DNA of 64,000 nt from Natronospira proteinivora (GCF_024170465.1 NZ_JALJYF010000002.1:310001-374000); one strand, 5' to 3'; shown: positions 9,046 through 17,861, counted from the first letter of the stretch. Program-made: numbers and translations. The notes: generated by a model not told the origin, from the sequence alone.

Positions 9046-10320
9046 ATGTCACGCCACGAAAAGCTCCACGCTCTGCTCGCCGAGCAAGGGCCGCTGTCCT
9101 CCGCCACCGTTCAGAAGGCATTGAACATAAGCCGCCCCACCCTCTCCCGCCTGATGCGGGAGACGGAAGGAGAGATCCTGCGCCTGGGCCAGACCCGGCG
9201 CATTCGCTATGCCATTCCCCGGCCGCTGCCGGGTCTGCCTGAAAGCATTCCGGTGGCGCGGGTGGACGAACATGGCCGGGCCCATCCCCATGCCCGGCTA
9301 CGGGCCCTGGAGCCGGCCGAATGGGCCTGGGAAAGCGATGACGGTCATCTGCGCATCGGAACCGGCCTGCCCCCGGAGATTGCCGACTGCTGGCCGGCGG
9401 GCTATATGGCCCAAGCGCTGGACCATTCCGAACGGCCGGATGAAGCCAGCCTACTACGTCTGCTGAGTGAGCGGGGCGAAGACCTGCCGGGCAATCTGAT
9501 CATTGGTGAAGCCGCCCTGGCCCGATTCCTGGCCCTGGATCCGTCAGCGCGGGGCATGGATGAGCTCCCGGCCCTTGCCAGAGCGGTTGAATCCGGGCAA
9601 TGGCCCAGCGGCCTGCTGGGCGGGCAATGGCCCAAATTCACTGCCTGGATGGAGAACCATCAAATCCTGGCCAAGTTCACCCCGCTGGACAGTGATCCGG
9701 TGGCACAACGCCGGGCCGATCTGCTGGTCGCCGAAGCCGTTGCCCTGGAGATGCTGCGCAAACAGGGTATCGACGCCAGCCCGGCCCGCTTGATTGATGC
9801 CGAAGGCTATCGTTTTCTCTGCCTGCCCCGCTTCGACCGGGTGGAACGGCTGGGACGGCGGGCCGTGATCCGCCTGGCCCATCTGCGGGGCAAGGGCGTG
9901 GACCCAGACGACTGGCGGCAATCGGCCACCGCCTTGCGGCGGGCGGCGCGACTGGATAACAGCGATGCCGAGACCATCGCCTGGCTGGCGGAATTCGCGG
10001 CCCTGATCGGCAATGATGACCAGGGCGGGGACAACCTGGCCTTCTTCCCCCAGGAAGACGACAAGCTCAACCTGGCCCCGGTTTTCGACATGCTGCCCAT
10101 GGCCGCGGCACCGTCGGCGGATGGCCGGATACCGGATGTCCTGCCCGAGCCGCCCCTGCCCAGCGGCGGCGCCCTGGAGCGCTGGCGCTCAGCCGCCCGC
10201 CTGGCCGCCGACTACTGGCAACGCCTGTCCAATGAGCAAAAGCTCAGTTTCGACTTCCGCAAGCTGGCCGCGGGCCAGGGCAGACAAGTCACAGACCGTC
10301 TTGAACGCATTGGTGGATGA
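9046..10320 (+). CDS. yjjJ: HipA-like Ser/Thr kinase with fused N-terminal winged helix (YjjJ/HipH type)
   Basis: A 424-aa protein. Residues 1-60 form a winged-helix/HTH (QGPLSSATVQKALNISRPTLSRL), and the rest is a HipA-type kinase fold. Catalytic elements are visible: GLLGGQWPKF resembles the HipA Gly-rich loop, LAKFTPLDS holds the ATP lysine, IGNDDQGGDNLAFF holds the catalytic Asp and metal Asn with HipA spacing, and LAPVFDMLPM holds the second metal Asp. The usual His of the NxDRHxxN loop is replaced by Gly. HipA kinases phosphorylate aminoacyl-tRNA synthetases or similar targets and are normally held by HipB. No hipB-like gene is adjacent, so the built-in HTH may do that job, as proposed for YjjJ. 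No clear Shine-Dalgarno precedes the ATG. Confidence 0.85.
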   Translation: MSRHEKLHALLAEQGPLSSATVQKALNISRPTLSRLMRETEGEILRLGQTRRIRYAIPRPLPGLPESIPVARVDEHGRAHPHARLRALEPAEWAWESDDGHLRIGTGLPPEIADCWPAGYMAQALDHSERPDEASLLRLLSERGEDLPGNLIIGEAALARFLALDPSARGMDELPALARAVESGQWPSGLLGGQWPKFTAWMENHQILAKFTPLDSDPVAQRRADLLVAEAVALEMLRKQGIDASPARLIDAEGYRFLCLPRFDRVERLGRRAVIRLAHLRGKGVDPDDWRQSATALRRAARLDNSDAETIAWLAEFAALIGNDDQGGDNLAFFPQEDDKLNLAPVFDMLPMAAAPSADGRIPDVLPEPPLPSGGALERWRSAARLAADYWQRLSNEQKLSFDFRKLAAGQGRQVTDRLERIGG

Positions 10321-10344
10321 ATAGCATCGATCCTGTATGGCGCC

Positions 10345-10917
10345 TTACTCTGGATCGCGGACCAACCGTACATGTGTAAAATGATACTCTGGGTAACCGC
10401 TATAGGGGCGGATATCCATAGGCATATTCCCGACGATGTTCGTCCTGGCATCGATGGTCCAGATATTCATCTCTCCATCCCCTGTCTCATTGGGCGTTGA
10501 AGACCAGAGCACTGACTGCGCAGGCTGGGCATCAAACACCTCCAGATTAAAGGCCGGGTCCCTGCAAGCATACTCCAGAATACTTTCCAGCTCTTTGATA
10601 TTCGGGACACGCCAATCCTCGTAACCACCGTAATTACTGTCCTCTGCAACGTCCGCCGCCTGCGGGAAGAAACGGACCACTTTAGGAGAGCCAACGCAAC
10701 TACCATCCTCCCACTCCTGACCAACAAGGCAGCGAGCCCATTTCAGACCCGTTTCCTTGTGCACCGCCATGCCTCCTTGTACCAGCTCAAAAGACTCGTT
10801 AGGCGTAGAACGTGGCATATGAGCCGAGCAGTCTTGGGTAACCGATGCATGCAACGCATTCACAGCAGAAAAAGTCAATAGAGATACGGCAAGATATCCC
10901 ACACGCGGATCCATCAT
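10345..10917 (-). CDS. Exported DUF1566/Lcl-domain protein
   Basis: A 190-aa protein with an N-terminal signal peptide (GYLAVSLLTFSAVNALHAS). The mature part has the Lcl/DUF1566 pattern: TGLKWARCLVGQEW, GGYEDWRVPNIKELESIL, VLWSSTPN and a final FTHVRLVRDPE. These domains occur on cell-surface and lipoproteins of marine and predatory bacteria and are thought to be C-type-lectin-like. The ATG is preceded by AAGGAGG at good spacing. It lies 15 nt after the Lcl lipoprotein gene, so the two probably form an operon. The local sequence is AT-richer than the flanks. The role is unknown. Confidence 0.75.
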   Translation of the reverse strand: MMDPRVGYLAVSLLTFSAVNALHASVTQDCSAHMPRSTPNESFELVQGGMAVHKETGLKWARCLVGQEWEDGSCVGSPKVVRFFPQAADVAEDSNYGGYEDWRVPNIKELESILEYACRDPAFNLEVFDAQPAQSVLWSSTPNETGDGEMNIWTIDARTNIVGNMPMDIRPYSGYPEYHFTHVRLVRDPE

Positions 10918-10932
10918 CAGCCTCCTTGACCT

Positions 10933-12045
10933 CTAATCTTCCCATTCCGTAACCAGCCTAATTTCCTGGGGAACTGACTTGAAATCCGGCATAATATATC
11001 CGGTTCTCTCAGAGAACACCCATGCCTCCGGGTTCGTCAATTCATGATCAACTCGTACGCTATTCGCCGTCCAATAACCTGTAGTGAACACACCGTACCT
11101 TCTTGGCAAATCTGAAACATAAAAGTATTCAACATCAATTTTTACAGTTTGCCCTGCCTCGGAACTTTCGTAATCACGACCATAATCAATAACACTAAGG
11201 TACTCACGTCGCTCCGGCAAACGCCAGCCACTCTGGCCACAAAAATCTTCACTCTCCATAAGAGATATATAATAGGCCGTGTCACACCGCTCAAAGGGAC
11301 AAATCTTTGTGTCTCGATCCTCACCTTTTGTCCCGGGATGACCCCCATTGACCGAATAATCACTCTCATACCATGTATAAAGGTGGCCATAAGCATTTAA
11401 CTTTTCGATATCAAAGGATTTTGCCTCCCAAACAAGGCCGGTCACATTATCCCTGACACAGGACCACTCCATCGCCTCATCCGGCAACGTGGCACCATGT
11501 CTCGATATCTTGGTAAAGTCGAACCCTGCATTCCCGGCACCCCGTTTTTCCAAGTCGCCGGATCGACTTTCCGAATCCCGGCCATGCTCTGCGTCCTGAC
11601 CGGAGATATCGGCATCATCACAGTCCACCCAGCTCCCATCCGAAGAAATGCACCTAACAACACCCGTATCATTGCTCTTCCCTAGCGGCTCAAAGGGGGG
11701 CTCTGGTTGGGCCATAAGACGCTCTTCATAAAGTGTCTCCCCCAGTGGACCATATGCCGACAGAACAACCTCGTATCCGACAAAATTCTCAAGCCCTTCA
11801 ACGTCATAGGGGGGCGTAACCCCATAATACGTATACTCCCCTGCCTCAGGACTCTGATCACTTCCAATTTCAGTCAGATAAAGGCTATACGTAGCCCCTT
11901 CAATGTGGCTCCAGTCCACAAGTACAGAGGAATCCATAGTCCGAAGCTGAGCCTCAAGGTCATCAACTTCCTCATCAGATGCGAAACATCCTGACAAGGT
12001 CACAAAAAATGAGGCCAGAATAGCCATGCGTCTAATCATCGTCAT
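10933..12045 (-). CDS. Lipoprotein with DUF1566/Lcl domain
   Basis: A 370-aa predicted lipoprotein: the leader ILASFFVTLSGC ends in a lipobox Cys. Residues about 30-110 look like a fibronectin-III-like beta domain (VDWSHIEGATYSLYLTEIG..EVVLSAYGPLGE). The C-terminal half carries the Lcl/DUF1566 pattern (VTGLVWEAKSF, CGQSGWRLPERREYLSVIDYG, YWTANSV, EIRLVTEWED). Acidic surface and AT-richer codons separate it from the housekeeping neighbours. It is the upstream partner of the smaller Lcl protein. It may be a surface adhesin or sensor, but nothing in the context fixes the function. Confidence 0.72.
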   Translation of the reverse strand: MTMIRRMAILASFFVTLSGCFASDEEVDDLEAQLRTMDSSVLVDWSHIEGATYSLYLTEIGSDQSPEAGEYTYYGVTPPYDVEGLENFVGYEVVLSAYGPLGETLYEERLMAQPEPPFEPLGKSNDTGVVRCISSDGSWVDCDDADISGQDAEHGRDSESRSGDLEKRGAGNAGFDFTKISRHGATLPDEAMEWSCVRDNVTGLVWEAKSFDIEKLNAYGHLYTWYESDYSVNGGHPGTKGEDRDTKICPFERCDTAYYISLMESEDFCGQSGWRLPERREYLSVIDYGRDYESSEAGQTVKIDVEYFYVSDLPRRYGVFTTGYWTANSVRVDHELTNPEAWVFSERTGYIMPDFKSVPQEIRLVTEWED

Positions 12046-12157
12046 ATAGCTTGTGCCAACATATAGGAAAACGGATTTTCTGAACCAGAAGGCTACGAAA
12101 AACGCCTAGGCGTGCCAAGGAAAAAATCTAGCCCGCCCAGGCGTCACCAGACCCTAA

Positions 12158-13198
12158 TCAAAGATTTTCAAGATATTGAATCGTTTCGTGATAATCCGAA
12201 CCGCCCTTAAAGAGATCACGGTACTCATCTGCCCAGTCATTTCGCTGGTGGGTAGCCAATCGATGGGATCCTGAATACCCATGCAAGGGAATATAATATG
12301 ACTCGTGACGCCCTTGAATGGAATCAAATGCCGTAAAATAACACGGTGAATTCAAGGTAGACTCTGGATTAGCCTGTTGATCTTTTATATAGCTAAGACC
12401 TTTTAACTGAACAGATGAAAAGTCCCGACTATTAGAGACCTCTGCTGCTGAAGCGTCTTCTCGCTCATCGCGAGACAGCGGGTCAAGATCACATTGACCA
12501 GCAGAAGGAACCTGCACCCAAACATTTTGCAAGATAAACTGGTCTGCCTCAGCACCTAATACAGCTAACTCGCCAGCAAGATAATCCGTTTCCGCCGAAA
12601 GATGTTCCGGGCTATTTTTGCCATGCAATACGCGCTCGGTCAAAATTGATGCTCTTTTAGCGGCCGCAGCCGAATAAACACCTGCACTGAGGAAATTAGC
12701 AGCGTTATACTCCTCCCTAAACAGGTGGTGGCTTACCAACTCAGCGGACCTAGAACGCATCGTTTCCAAGAGATTAAAGTCATAATAGGGGTTTGCAAGT
12801 GATGCGCCATCATGGTAGTCATCAATATCAGTTTTGAGCGCCTCAAATTTGGTAATAAAGTTTTGCCTTTCGACCTCAAAATTCGAATCATCCACAATCG
12901 TCGATATCTCATCGAGACTTTGCTGGCTAAGGTGGACAACATTCGGGCCATCACTGCCAAACAGGGCATCACTGATTAACGAATCAATCTCATCTTGAAC
13001 AGCGCTCTCCACGGCATCCAAGATAGCTGCGATTATCCATCCCCATGCTCCTCCACCTGTTAAATTAACATCCTCGTTAATTGCTTTTTCTTCGTGCTTT
13101 TCCTGGTTCTCTAGTTCTTGTGCGACCCCCGGACCGGAACTCAGTAAAGAACCTGCGGATACTAGAGTTGCAAAAGTGATCATAACTCCCTTTTTCAC
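12158..13198 (-). CDS. Secreted protein of unknown function, helical N-terminal domain
   Basis: A 346-aa protein starting at GTG with a strong upstream GGGAGGT. The leader (MITFATLVSAGSLLSSGPGVAQ) is a signal peptide. Then comes an amphipathic/hydrophobic helix (GGAWGWIIAAILDAVESAVQ) and several long helices up to about residue 200, including FEALKTDIDDYHDG and SAAAAKRASILTERVLHG. The C-terminal 120 residues look beta-rich with two Cys and many Tyr/Ser. I do not recognise the family. The helix pattern weakly recalls domain I of three-domain pore-forming toxins, which is only an impression. It is AT-richer than the neighbours and probably horizontally acquired with the two Lcl genes. Confidence 0.6.
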   Translation of the reverse strand: MKKGVMITFATLVSAGSLLSSGPGVAQELENQEKHEEKAINEDVNLTGGGAWGWIIAAILDAVESAVQDEIDSLISDALFGSDGPNVVHLSQQSLDEISTIVDDSNFEVERQNFITKFEALKTDIDDYHDGASLANPYYDFNLLETMRSRSAELVSHHLFREEYNAANFLSAGVYSAAAAKRASILTERVLHGKNSPEHLSAETDYLAGELAVLGAEADQFILQNVWVQVPSAGQCDLDPLSRDEREDASAAEVSNSRDFSSVQLKGLSYIKDQQANPESTLNSPCYFTAFDSIQGRHESYYIPLHGYSGSHRLATHQRNDWADEYRDLFKGGSDYHETIQYLENL

Positions 13199-13514
13199 AA
13201 CCTACCTCCCATCTTCATTCATATCCTAATCAACTCTCTCTACTCCTTTAATGCGATCCTCATATGAGGGTCGCTGAGAAAAGTATTACCCCCCCCTAAA
13301 TTCTCTGTCAATAGGCAAATGCAGTTTAGAATCAATACAATTTACATAAGGCAGAAACAGAAAAACGCTCACGCCCAATATGCAATCAATCAGGGAAAAG
13401 GCCGTTCCAGACGAACCCTGAACCTACCTTTCCCGGCAAGCCAGTAACGATGAGACGTCGTATTTCAAGTTGTCGCCTTGAAAATACTTCCAACGCCCTG
13501 ATAAAGCGTCACAT
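13199..13514. other. Intergenic region, AT-rich, with weak hairpin after abgT
   Basis: About 316 bp between two minus-strand genes. It must hold the promoter of the secreted-protein gene. An imperfect inverted repeat, GTATTTCAAG at 13460-13469 and CTTGAAAATAC at 13477-13487, lies about 30 bp past the AbgT stop codon and may be a weak terminator, but no T-run follows. I see no gene here. Confidence 0.4.
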
Positions 13515-15065
13515 TTAGAAACCCAGGGGAATGCCCAATACGAAAAAGCCCACCAGCAAGGCCGTCCATATGGTCATGAAGGCCAGAGAGTAGGGAATCA
13601 TGATGATGAGCATGTCCCCGAACCCCATCTCCGGCTTGTACTTGCGCATAAAGGCCAGGATCACACCGGCATAGGTCATCATGGGTGTGATGATATTGGT
13701 TGAGGAGTCCGCCACCCGGTAGGCTGCGGCCACCAGGTCCGGGGTCATGTCCGAGTTCACGTAGTAAAGCATGGGGATGAAGATCGGCCCCAGCAGCATC
13801 CACTTGGATGTGAGGCCGCCCACGAAGATATTGATAATCGCCGTGGTGAAGATGAAACCGATAATCAGCAAGATGGGGAACTCCTGCACGCCCAGGGCCA
13901 GCAGCCCCTGGGAACCCAGATAGGTAATCCAGGCCCCCAATCCGCTATAGGTCAACACGCCCAGGAAGTTGTAGCAGAAGAAGGTGAGCACCATCACATA
14001 GCCCAGGGTATTCATCTGGGCCACCATGGCCTGGACCACATCCCAGGTGCGCTGGAACTTGCCGGCGGCAAAACCGAAAAAGCAGCCCACAATGGCAAAG
14101 AAGAAAGAAATCAGAATAATGATGTTGTTCAGAAACGGCAGCTGTTCATTGCCGTCCGCATCCACATAGGGCCCCAAGGGGCCAAGGGACAGGCCGACAA
14201 TAATCGCCAGGGCCACCAGCACACCCACACCGGACCAGCGAAGCCCCCGCCGCTCGGCATCACTGAGGGCGAATTCCTCGAAGTTGATTTCCTCCGGCAC
14301 CACCCAGCTTTGCTTGTCCAGCCTCGGCTTGACCCAGCGATGGGTGACCCAGGCCCCCACACCCGCCAGGACAAAGGTGGAGACCGCAATGAAGTAGTAA
14401 TGCATGGTGGCCGGTCGCAGGGTATCGCCGGCGGCATTTTCAAAGGGCACGCCCTGTGACTCGGCAAAGACCTGGGCATTCATGCCGATGATCACATCCA
14501 CCGGTGTGCCCGGAATCAGGTTGGCACTGAAACCGGCGGAGACACCGGCGAAGGCAGCGGCCATGCCAATGAGGGGGTTCTGGCCGATACCGGCATACAG
14601 GAGCCCGGCCAGGGGAATCAGAACCAGGTAGCCCGCATCAGTGGCCACCGAGCTGGTGATGCCGAGAAAGATCAACAGCAGGGGCAGCCACTTGGTGGGT
14701 AGGTGCAGGCCGACACGCTTGATCAGGGCCGCAAACAAACCAGAATGCTCGGCGATGCCGATGGCCAGCATCACCACCAGAATCACCCCCAGCACCCCGT
14801 TGCCGAAGGCCAGCCAGTTTTCCACCAGGGCATTGTCGAATAGCCAGCGCACATGCTCGGCTTCGTGCATGCCCTTGATGGAGTAGGTCACCATCTCACC
14901 ACCAGCCCCCATGGACTGGAACTCATGCCCACCCATGAACATGGCCAGCAGGATGGCCACCGGCAACAGCACCATGAAGATAATGACTGGATCGGGAATC
15001 TTCCGCCCTACCCGTTCCACCCACTGGCCGAAGGATTGGCCGCGCTCACCCGCACCCTTGCCCAT
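13515..15065 (-). CDS. abgT: AbgT-family transporter
   Basis: A 516-aa inner-membrane protein with about twelve helices. It begins with the typical cytoplasmic segment QWVERVGRKIPDPVIIFM and contains the helical-hairpin regions expected of AbgT (GVSAGFSANLIPGTPVD; VADSSTNIITPMMTYAGVIL). AbgT proteins import p-aminobenzoyl-glutamate or, in other species, export sulfonamides using ion gradients. The ATG at 15065 has a good GGGGAGAAAGGC ribosome site. An upstream in-frame TTG (15107) is less likely. It lies downstream of argC and may be co-transcribed. A dipeptide-like substrate would suit a peptide user, but specificity is not readable. Confidence 0.9.
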   Translation of the reverse strand: MGKGAGERGQSFGQWVERVGRKIPDPVIIFMVLLPVAILLAMFMGGHEFQSMGAGGEMVTYSIKGMHEAEHVRWLFDNALVENWLAFGNGVLGVILVVMLAIGIAEHSGLFAALIKRVGLHLPTKWLPLLLIFLGITSSVATDAGYLVLIPLAGLLYAGIGQNPLIGMAAAFAGVSAGFSANLIPGTPVDVIIGMNAQVFAESQGVPFENAAGDTLRPATMHYYFIAVSTFVLAGVGAWVTHRWVKPRLDKQSWVVPEEINFEEFALSDAERRGLRWSGVGVLVALAIIVGLSLGPLGPYVDADGNEQLPFLNNIIILISFFFAIVGCFFGFAAGKFQRTWDVVQAMVAQMNTLGYVMVLTFFCYNFLGVLTYSGLGAWITYLGSQGLLALGVQEFPILLIIGFIFTTAIINIFVGGLTSKWMLLGPIFIPMLYYVNSDMTPDLVAAAYRVADSSTNIITPMMTYAGVILAFMRKYKPEMGFGDMLIIMIPYSLAFMTIWTALLVGFFVLGIPLGF

Positions 15066-15164
15066 GCCTTTCTCCCCTGCGTCGTCGGGACGGAATCGTC
15101 CAGGCAAAGGGGCGCATAGTAGGACAAATTGGGGGCCCGCGCATCCGCCGGCCTGAACCCAACG

Positions 15165-16226
15165 CTACAGCAGACCCAGACCGCTGGATTCGGGCAGGCC
15201 GAGGCTGAGATTCATGTTCTGCACCGCCTGGCCAGCCATGCCCTTGATGAGATTATCCAGGGCCGCCATCACCACCACCTGGCCTTCATGCACCTGCAAG
15301 CCGATGTCACAGGCATTGCTGCCCACCACGGCATGGATCCGCGGCGAGGATTCCGATAAACGAATAAAGGGTGCCTTGCCGTAATACCATTCATAGCCCT
15401 GCAACAACTCGTCCCGAGTGAGGTCGGGCAGCCGCGCCTGCAGGGTGATGAAGATACCCCGGGTCATGGGGGCCGAGTGAGGCACGAAGGCCAGAGTGGG
15501 CAAGGGCCGCTGGCCATTGGACAGGGCCGCGCGGACCTCGGCTTCATGTTGATGGGCCAGGACCTTATAGGCACGAAAGTCGTTGGCCCGTTCCGGATGA
15601 TGGGTGTTGGCCGAAGGATGCACCCCGGAGCCGGAGGAGCCGGTCACCCCATTGATGGAGACCCAATCCGGCACGCCCAAACTAAGCAGGGGTTTCAAGG
15701 CCAGCTGAATGGCGGTGGCAAAACAACCCGGGTTACTGATCAGCTTGGCACCGGCCAGCTCTTCTCCCCTGTGCTCACTCAGACCATATTCCCATTGATC
15801 CAACCATTCCGGACAGGGATGGGCCTGTCCATAGGCGGCCTGATACTCGGCAGGATCGGTCAGCCTAAAGTCACCGGACAAATCAATCACCCGACTTTTT
15901 TCATACAGGCCGTGGTCCAGCAATTGTGCCTGAAGATCAGGCCATTGCCCGGCCAGTCGTCCATTGGGCTGGGCGGAGAAGATGACCAGGTGCTCGGCCA
16001 AGGCCAGGGCCTCAAAATCGGGACGTGCATTGAAGACACCCGGTACGAAGCCCCTTAAACGGGGATGGGCGGCATGCCAGGGTTGATCGGCATGGGAGGC
16101 GGAGACGGCCTGAACATCGCCCACCGCCGGGTGGGCGTGGAGCAGACGCAGCAGTTCCCCACCCCCGTAGCCGGCGGCACCCAGGATTAATGCCGTTACC
16201 GTTTTCGGTTCAATACTGTCGTTCAT
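15165..16226 (-). CDS. argC: N-acyl-gamma-glutamyl-phosphate reductase
   Basis: A 353-aa cytosolic enzyme that reduces N-acetyl- (or N-succinyl-) glutamyl phosphate to the semialdehyde with NADPH. The Rossmann motif ILGAAGYGGGELLRLL and the active-site Cys in KLISNPGCFATAI are clear, as are GVTGSSGSGVHPS and the C-terminal NLIKGMAGQAVQNMN. A GAGGAAAGCT ribosome site precedes the ATG. It belongs to the Arg cluster but is separated from the other genes by repeat copy 2, so it may need its own promoter or read-through across the hairpins. Confidence 0.95.
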   Translation of the reverse strand: MNDSIEPKTVTALILGAAGYGGGELLRLLHAHPAVGDVQAVSASHADQPWHAAHPRLRGFVPGVFNARPDFEALALAEHLVIFSAQPNGRLAGQWPDLQAQLLDHGLYEKSRVIDLSGDFRLTDPAEYQAAYGQAHPCPEWLDQWEYGLSEHRGEELAGAKLISNPGCFATAIQLALKPLLSLGVPDWVSINGVTGSSGSGVHPSANTHHPERANDFRAYKVLAHQHEAEVRAALSNGQRPLPTLAFVPHSAPMTRGIFITLQARLPDLTRDELLQGYEWYYGKAPFIRLSESSPRIHAVVGSNACDIGLQVHEGQVVVMAALDNLIKGMAGQAVQNMNLSLGLPESSGLGLL

Positions 16227-16273
16227 AGCTTTCCTCTGTGCCTTGCCGGCCTATGCACTGCAACCCGCACCTT

Positions 16274-16716
16274 CTATCTCGGCCCACTCATCGAAGCCGA
16301 AGCCAGCTCACTCCCACACAACTTTCATTCTGGAGGATTGAGCGCATGGTGGGATGTTCCAGGGCTGTGCGCGACAGGGATGTCGCGCACAGAGCGTCTC
16401 AGGGATGGATTCACAGCGTCCCTGGAACATCCCACCATGTGATCGAGCCGTGAAGCTCTGAAAGACACCCATTTCTATCGGCTGGCTAAACTCAACTCGC
16501 CCGAAAACAATCGGATCTGACAAAGCGCTGGCACGCAGCAGCTCTAAATATTGTTCAGTGTTCCCACTGGGAAAATTAAGGCTCTGTTCCATTAGGCGGC
16601 TCACCGGCCATGCTAGCCATAGCCAGCTGAGGATGTTGGTTTCTGTTTAAACTTCACGGCTCGAGTACAGGGTGGAACTGTCCAGGGACGCATGGACCCA
16701 TCCCTGGGGCTGGCCA
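16274..16716 (+). repeat. Double-hairpin dispersed element, copy 2 (right end truncated)
   Basis: The left terminal repeat (CGAAGCCGAAGCCAGCTCAC, 16292-16311) is intact. Hairpin 1 is perfect, with 20-nt arms at 16345-16364 and 16420-16439. Inside it a perfect 12-bp stem (CTGTGCGCGACA/TGTCGCGCACAG, 16365-16376 and 16381-16392) is capped by GGGA. The core follows (about 16440-16655). Hairpin 2 has its left arm, but the right arm and right terminal repeat are missing: sequence leaves the family near 16712. The copy lies within the Arg cluster, between the P-loop gene and argC, upstream of argC. Confidence 0.85.
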
Positions 16717-16799
16717 CATCGATAGCTTCATCATGTCCTCAATCATCCAACGTCACCGTGATTGAGTATGTTTGAGTGTAATCACGATTATAGACATGT

Positions 16800-17861
16800 T
16801 CAGGCCGAAGCACGCTGCGTCGGCCAAGTGCTCAAGAGGGACTGGACATGGGCCAGCAAACCCTCCCCGTCTCGGCGGGCATTGTGGGCCGGGATGCCGA
16901 GGCCATCCCGGATAAAGCGCAGACCCACCGCATTGTCCGTGGCCGGCCCAGTGATTACATCCACCGGAATATCGAACTCCGAACGCAAGGCCGCCACCCC
17001 ACCGGCCACACCAACCGGATCATTGGCACAAAAGATGAAGGCGCCATTCAGAGCCTTGAGCCGGGGATCGGCCAGAATGGATTGCACCCCGTACTCCCCC
17101 ATGATGCCGTCACCCGTCTCCGCCACGATCACATCCGGGCGATGACGGCCCAGGGCAGAGAAGACATGGTGGCTCAGGGCCGCGGCATTGTCGGTATCGG
17201 TACCCACCGCACCGGCGTCGGTGAAATCCATCACCCACTCGGCGCCGTAATCCCGCATCTCCAGGATATCCCGCAGGGCGGAAATGCCGGTGAGCTTGCA
17301 ACCCGCCACTTTCAGGCCGGACTGGCGCAGGCCCTTGATCAGGCGGGTGGCGGCGGCGGTCTTGCCGGAATTCATGCAGGTGCCCGCCACATAGATCACC
17401 GGGCAGTCGGGGAGCGCGGCACCGGCGGCCACAGCATGGTCCGCAACCCGGGCCGGCACGCCCCGGCGGGACTGGAACTCGGGATAGACCATCACCTGGC
17501 CCAGCACTTCAAGCTCAAAGGGCGGGCCCACTTCAGGGTTGTGGGAGACGCATTCGCCGATTACCCCACCCAGGTTCAGCAGCTGAAGGGTATCCCCGGC
17601 GCTGACCTTTTGGGGCATGATGCCTTCATAGCCGTGCAGGGCATTACGATGGCCCAGGGCGCCGACGATGACATCGCCGCTGTTGACCTGGTTCAGGCGG
17701 CCAAAGACATCCTCCAGGATGTTGTAACTGTTCTTGTCATTGAGCACCCGGGCGGCGATCACCGCTCCCGGTTTGGCTTCGATCTGGGCCGACAGGGTCA
17801 GGCGCTTGTCCAGACCCATGTTGCGGGTGACCGAGGCGATCTTGTCCACCTGGATTCTCAT
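16800..17861 (-). CDS. P-loop NTPase-like protein in the Arg cluster (DUF1611-like), function unknown
   Basis: A 353-aa protein. Residues 1-130 are beta-rich (GDVIVGALGHRNALHGYEG). From about residue 150 there is a P-loop, VAGTCMNSGKTAAATRL, then CKLTGISALRDILEMRDYGA and a Walker-B-like strand DVIVAETGDGIMGEYG. The arrangement recalls dethiobiotin-synthetase/MobB-type and DUF1611 proteins. Its ATG overlaps the argG stop (TGATG), so it is translationally coupled to Arg synthesis. The cluster lacks any visible gene for making or removing the N-acyl group. Some DUF1611 proteins have been reported as N-acyltransferases acting on glutamate, so an acyl-transfer role is possible but unproven. It is not a known Arg enzyme. 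Confidence 0.7.
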   Translation of the reverse strand: MRIQVDKIASVTRNMGLDKRLTLSAQIEAKPGAVIAARVLNDKNSYNILEDVFGRLNQVNSGDVIVGALGHRNALHGYEGIMPQKVSAGDTLQLLNLGGVIGECVSHNPEVGPPFELEVLGQVMVYPEFQSRRGVPARVADHAVAAGAALPDCPVIYVAGTCMNSGKTAAATRLIKGLRQSGLKVAGCKLTGISALRDILEMRDYGAEWVMDFTDAGAVGTDTDNAAALSHHVFSALGRHRPDVIVAETGDGIMGEYGVQSILADPRLKALNGAFIFCANDPVGVAGGVAALRSEFDIPVDVITGPATDNAVGLRFIRDGLGIPAHNARRDGEGLLAHVQSLLSTWPTQRASA

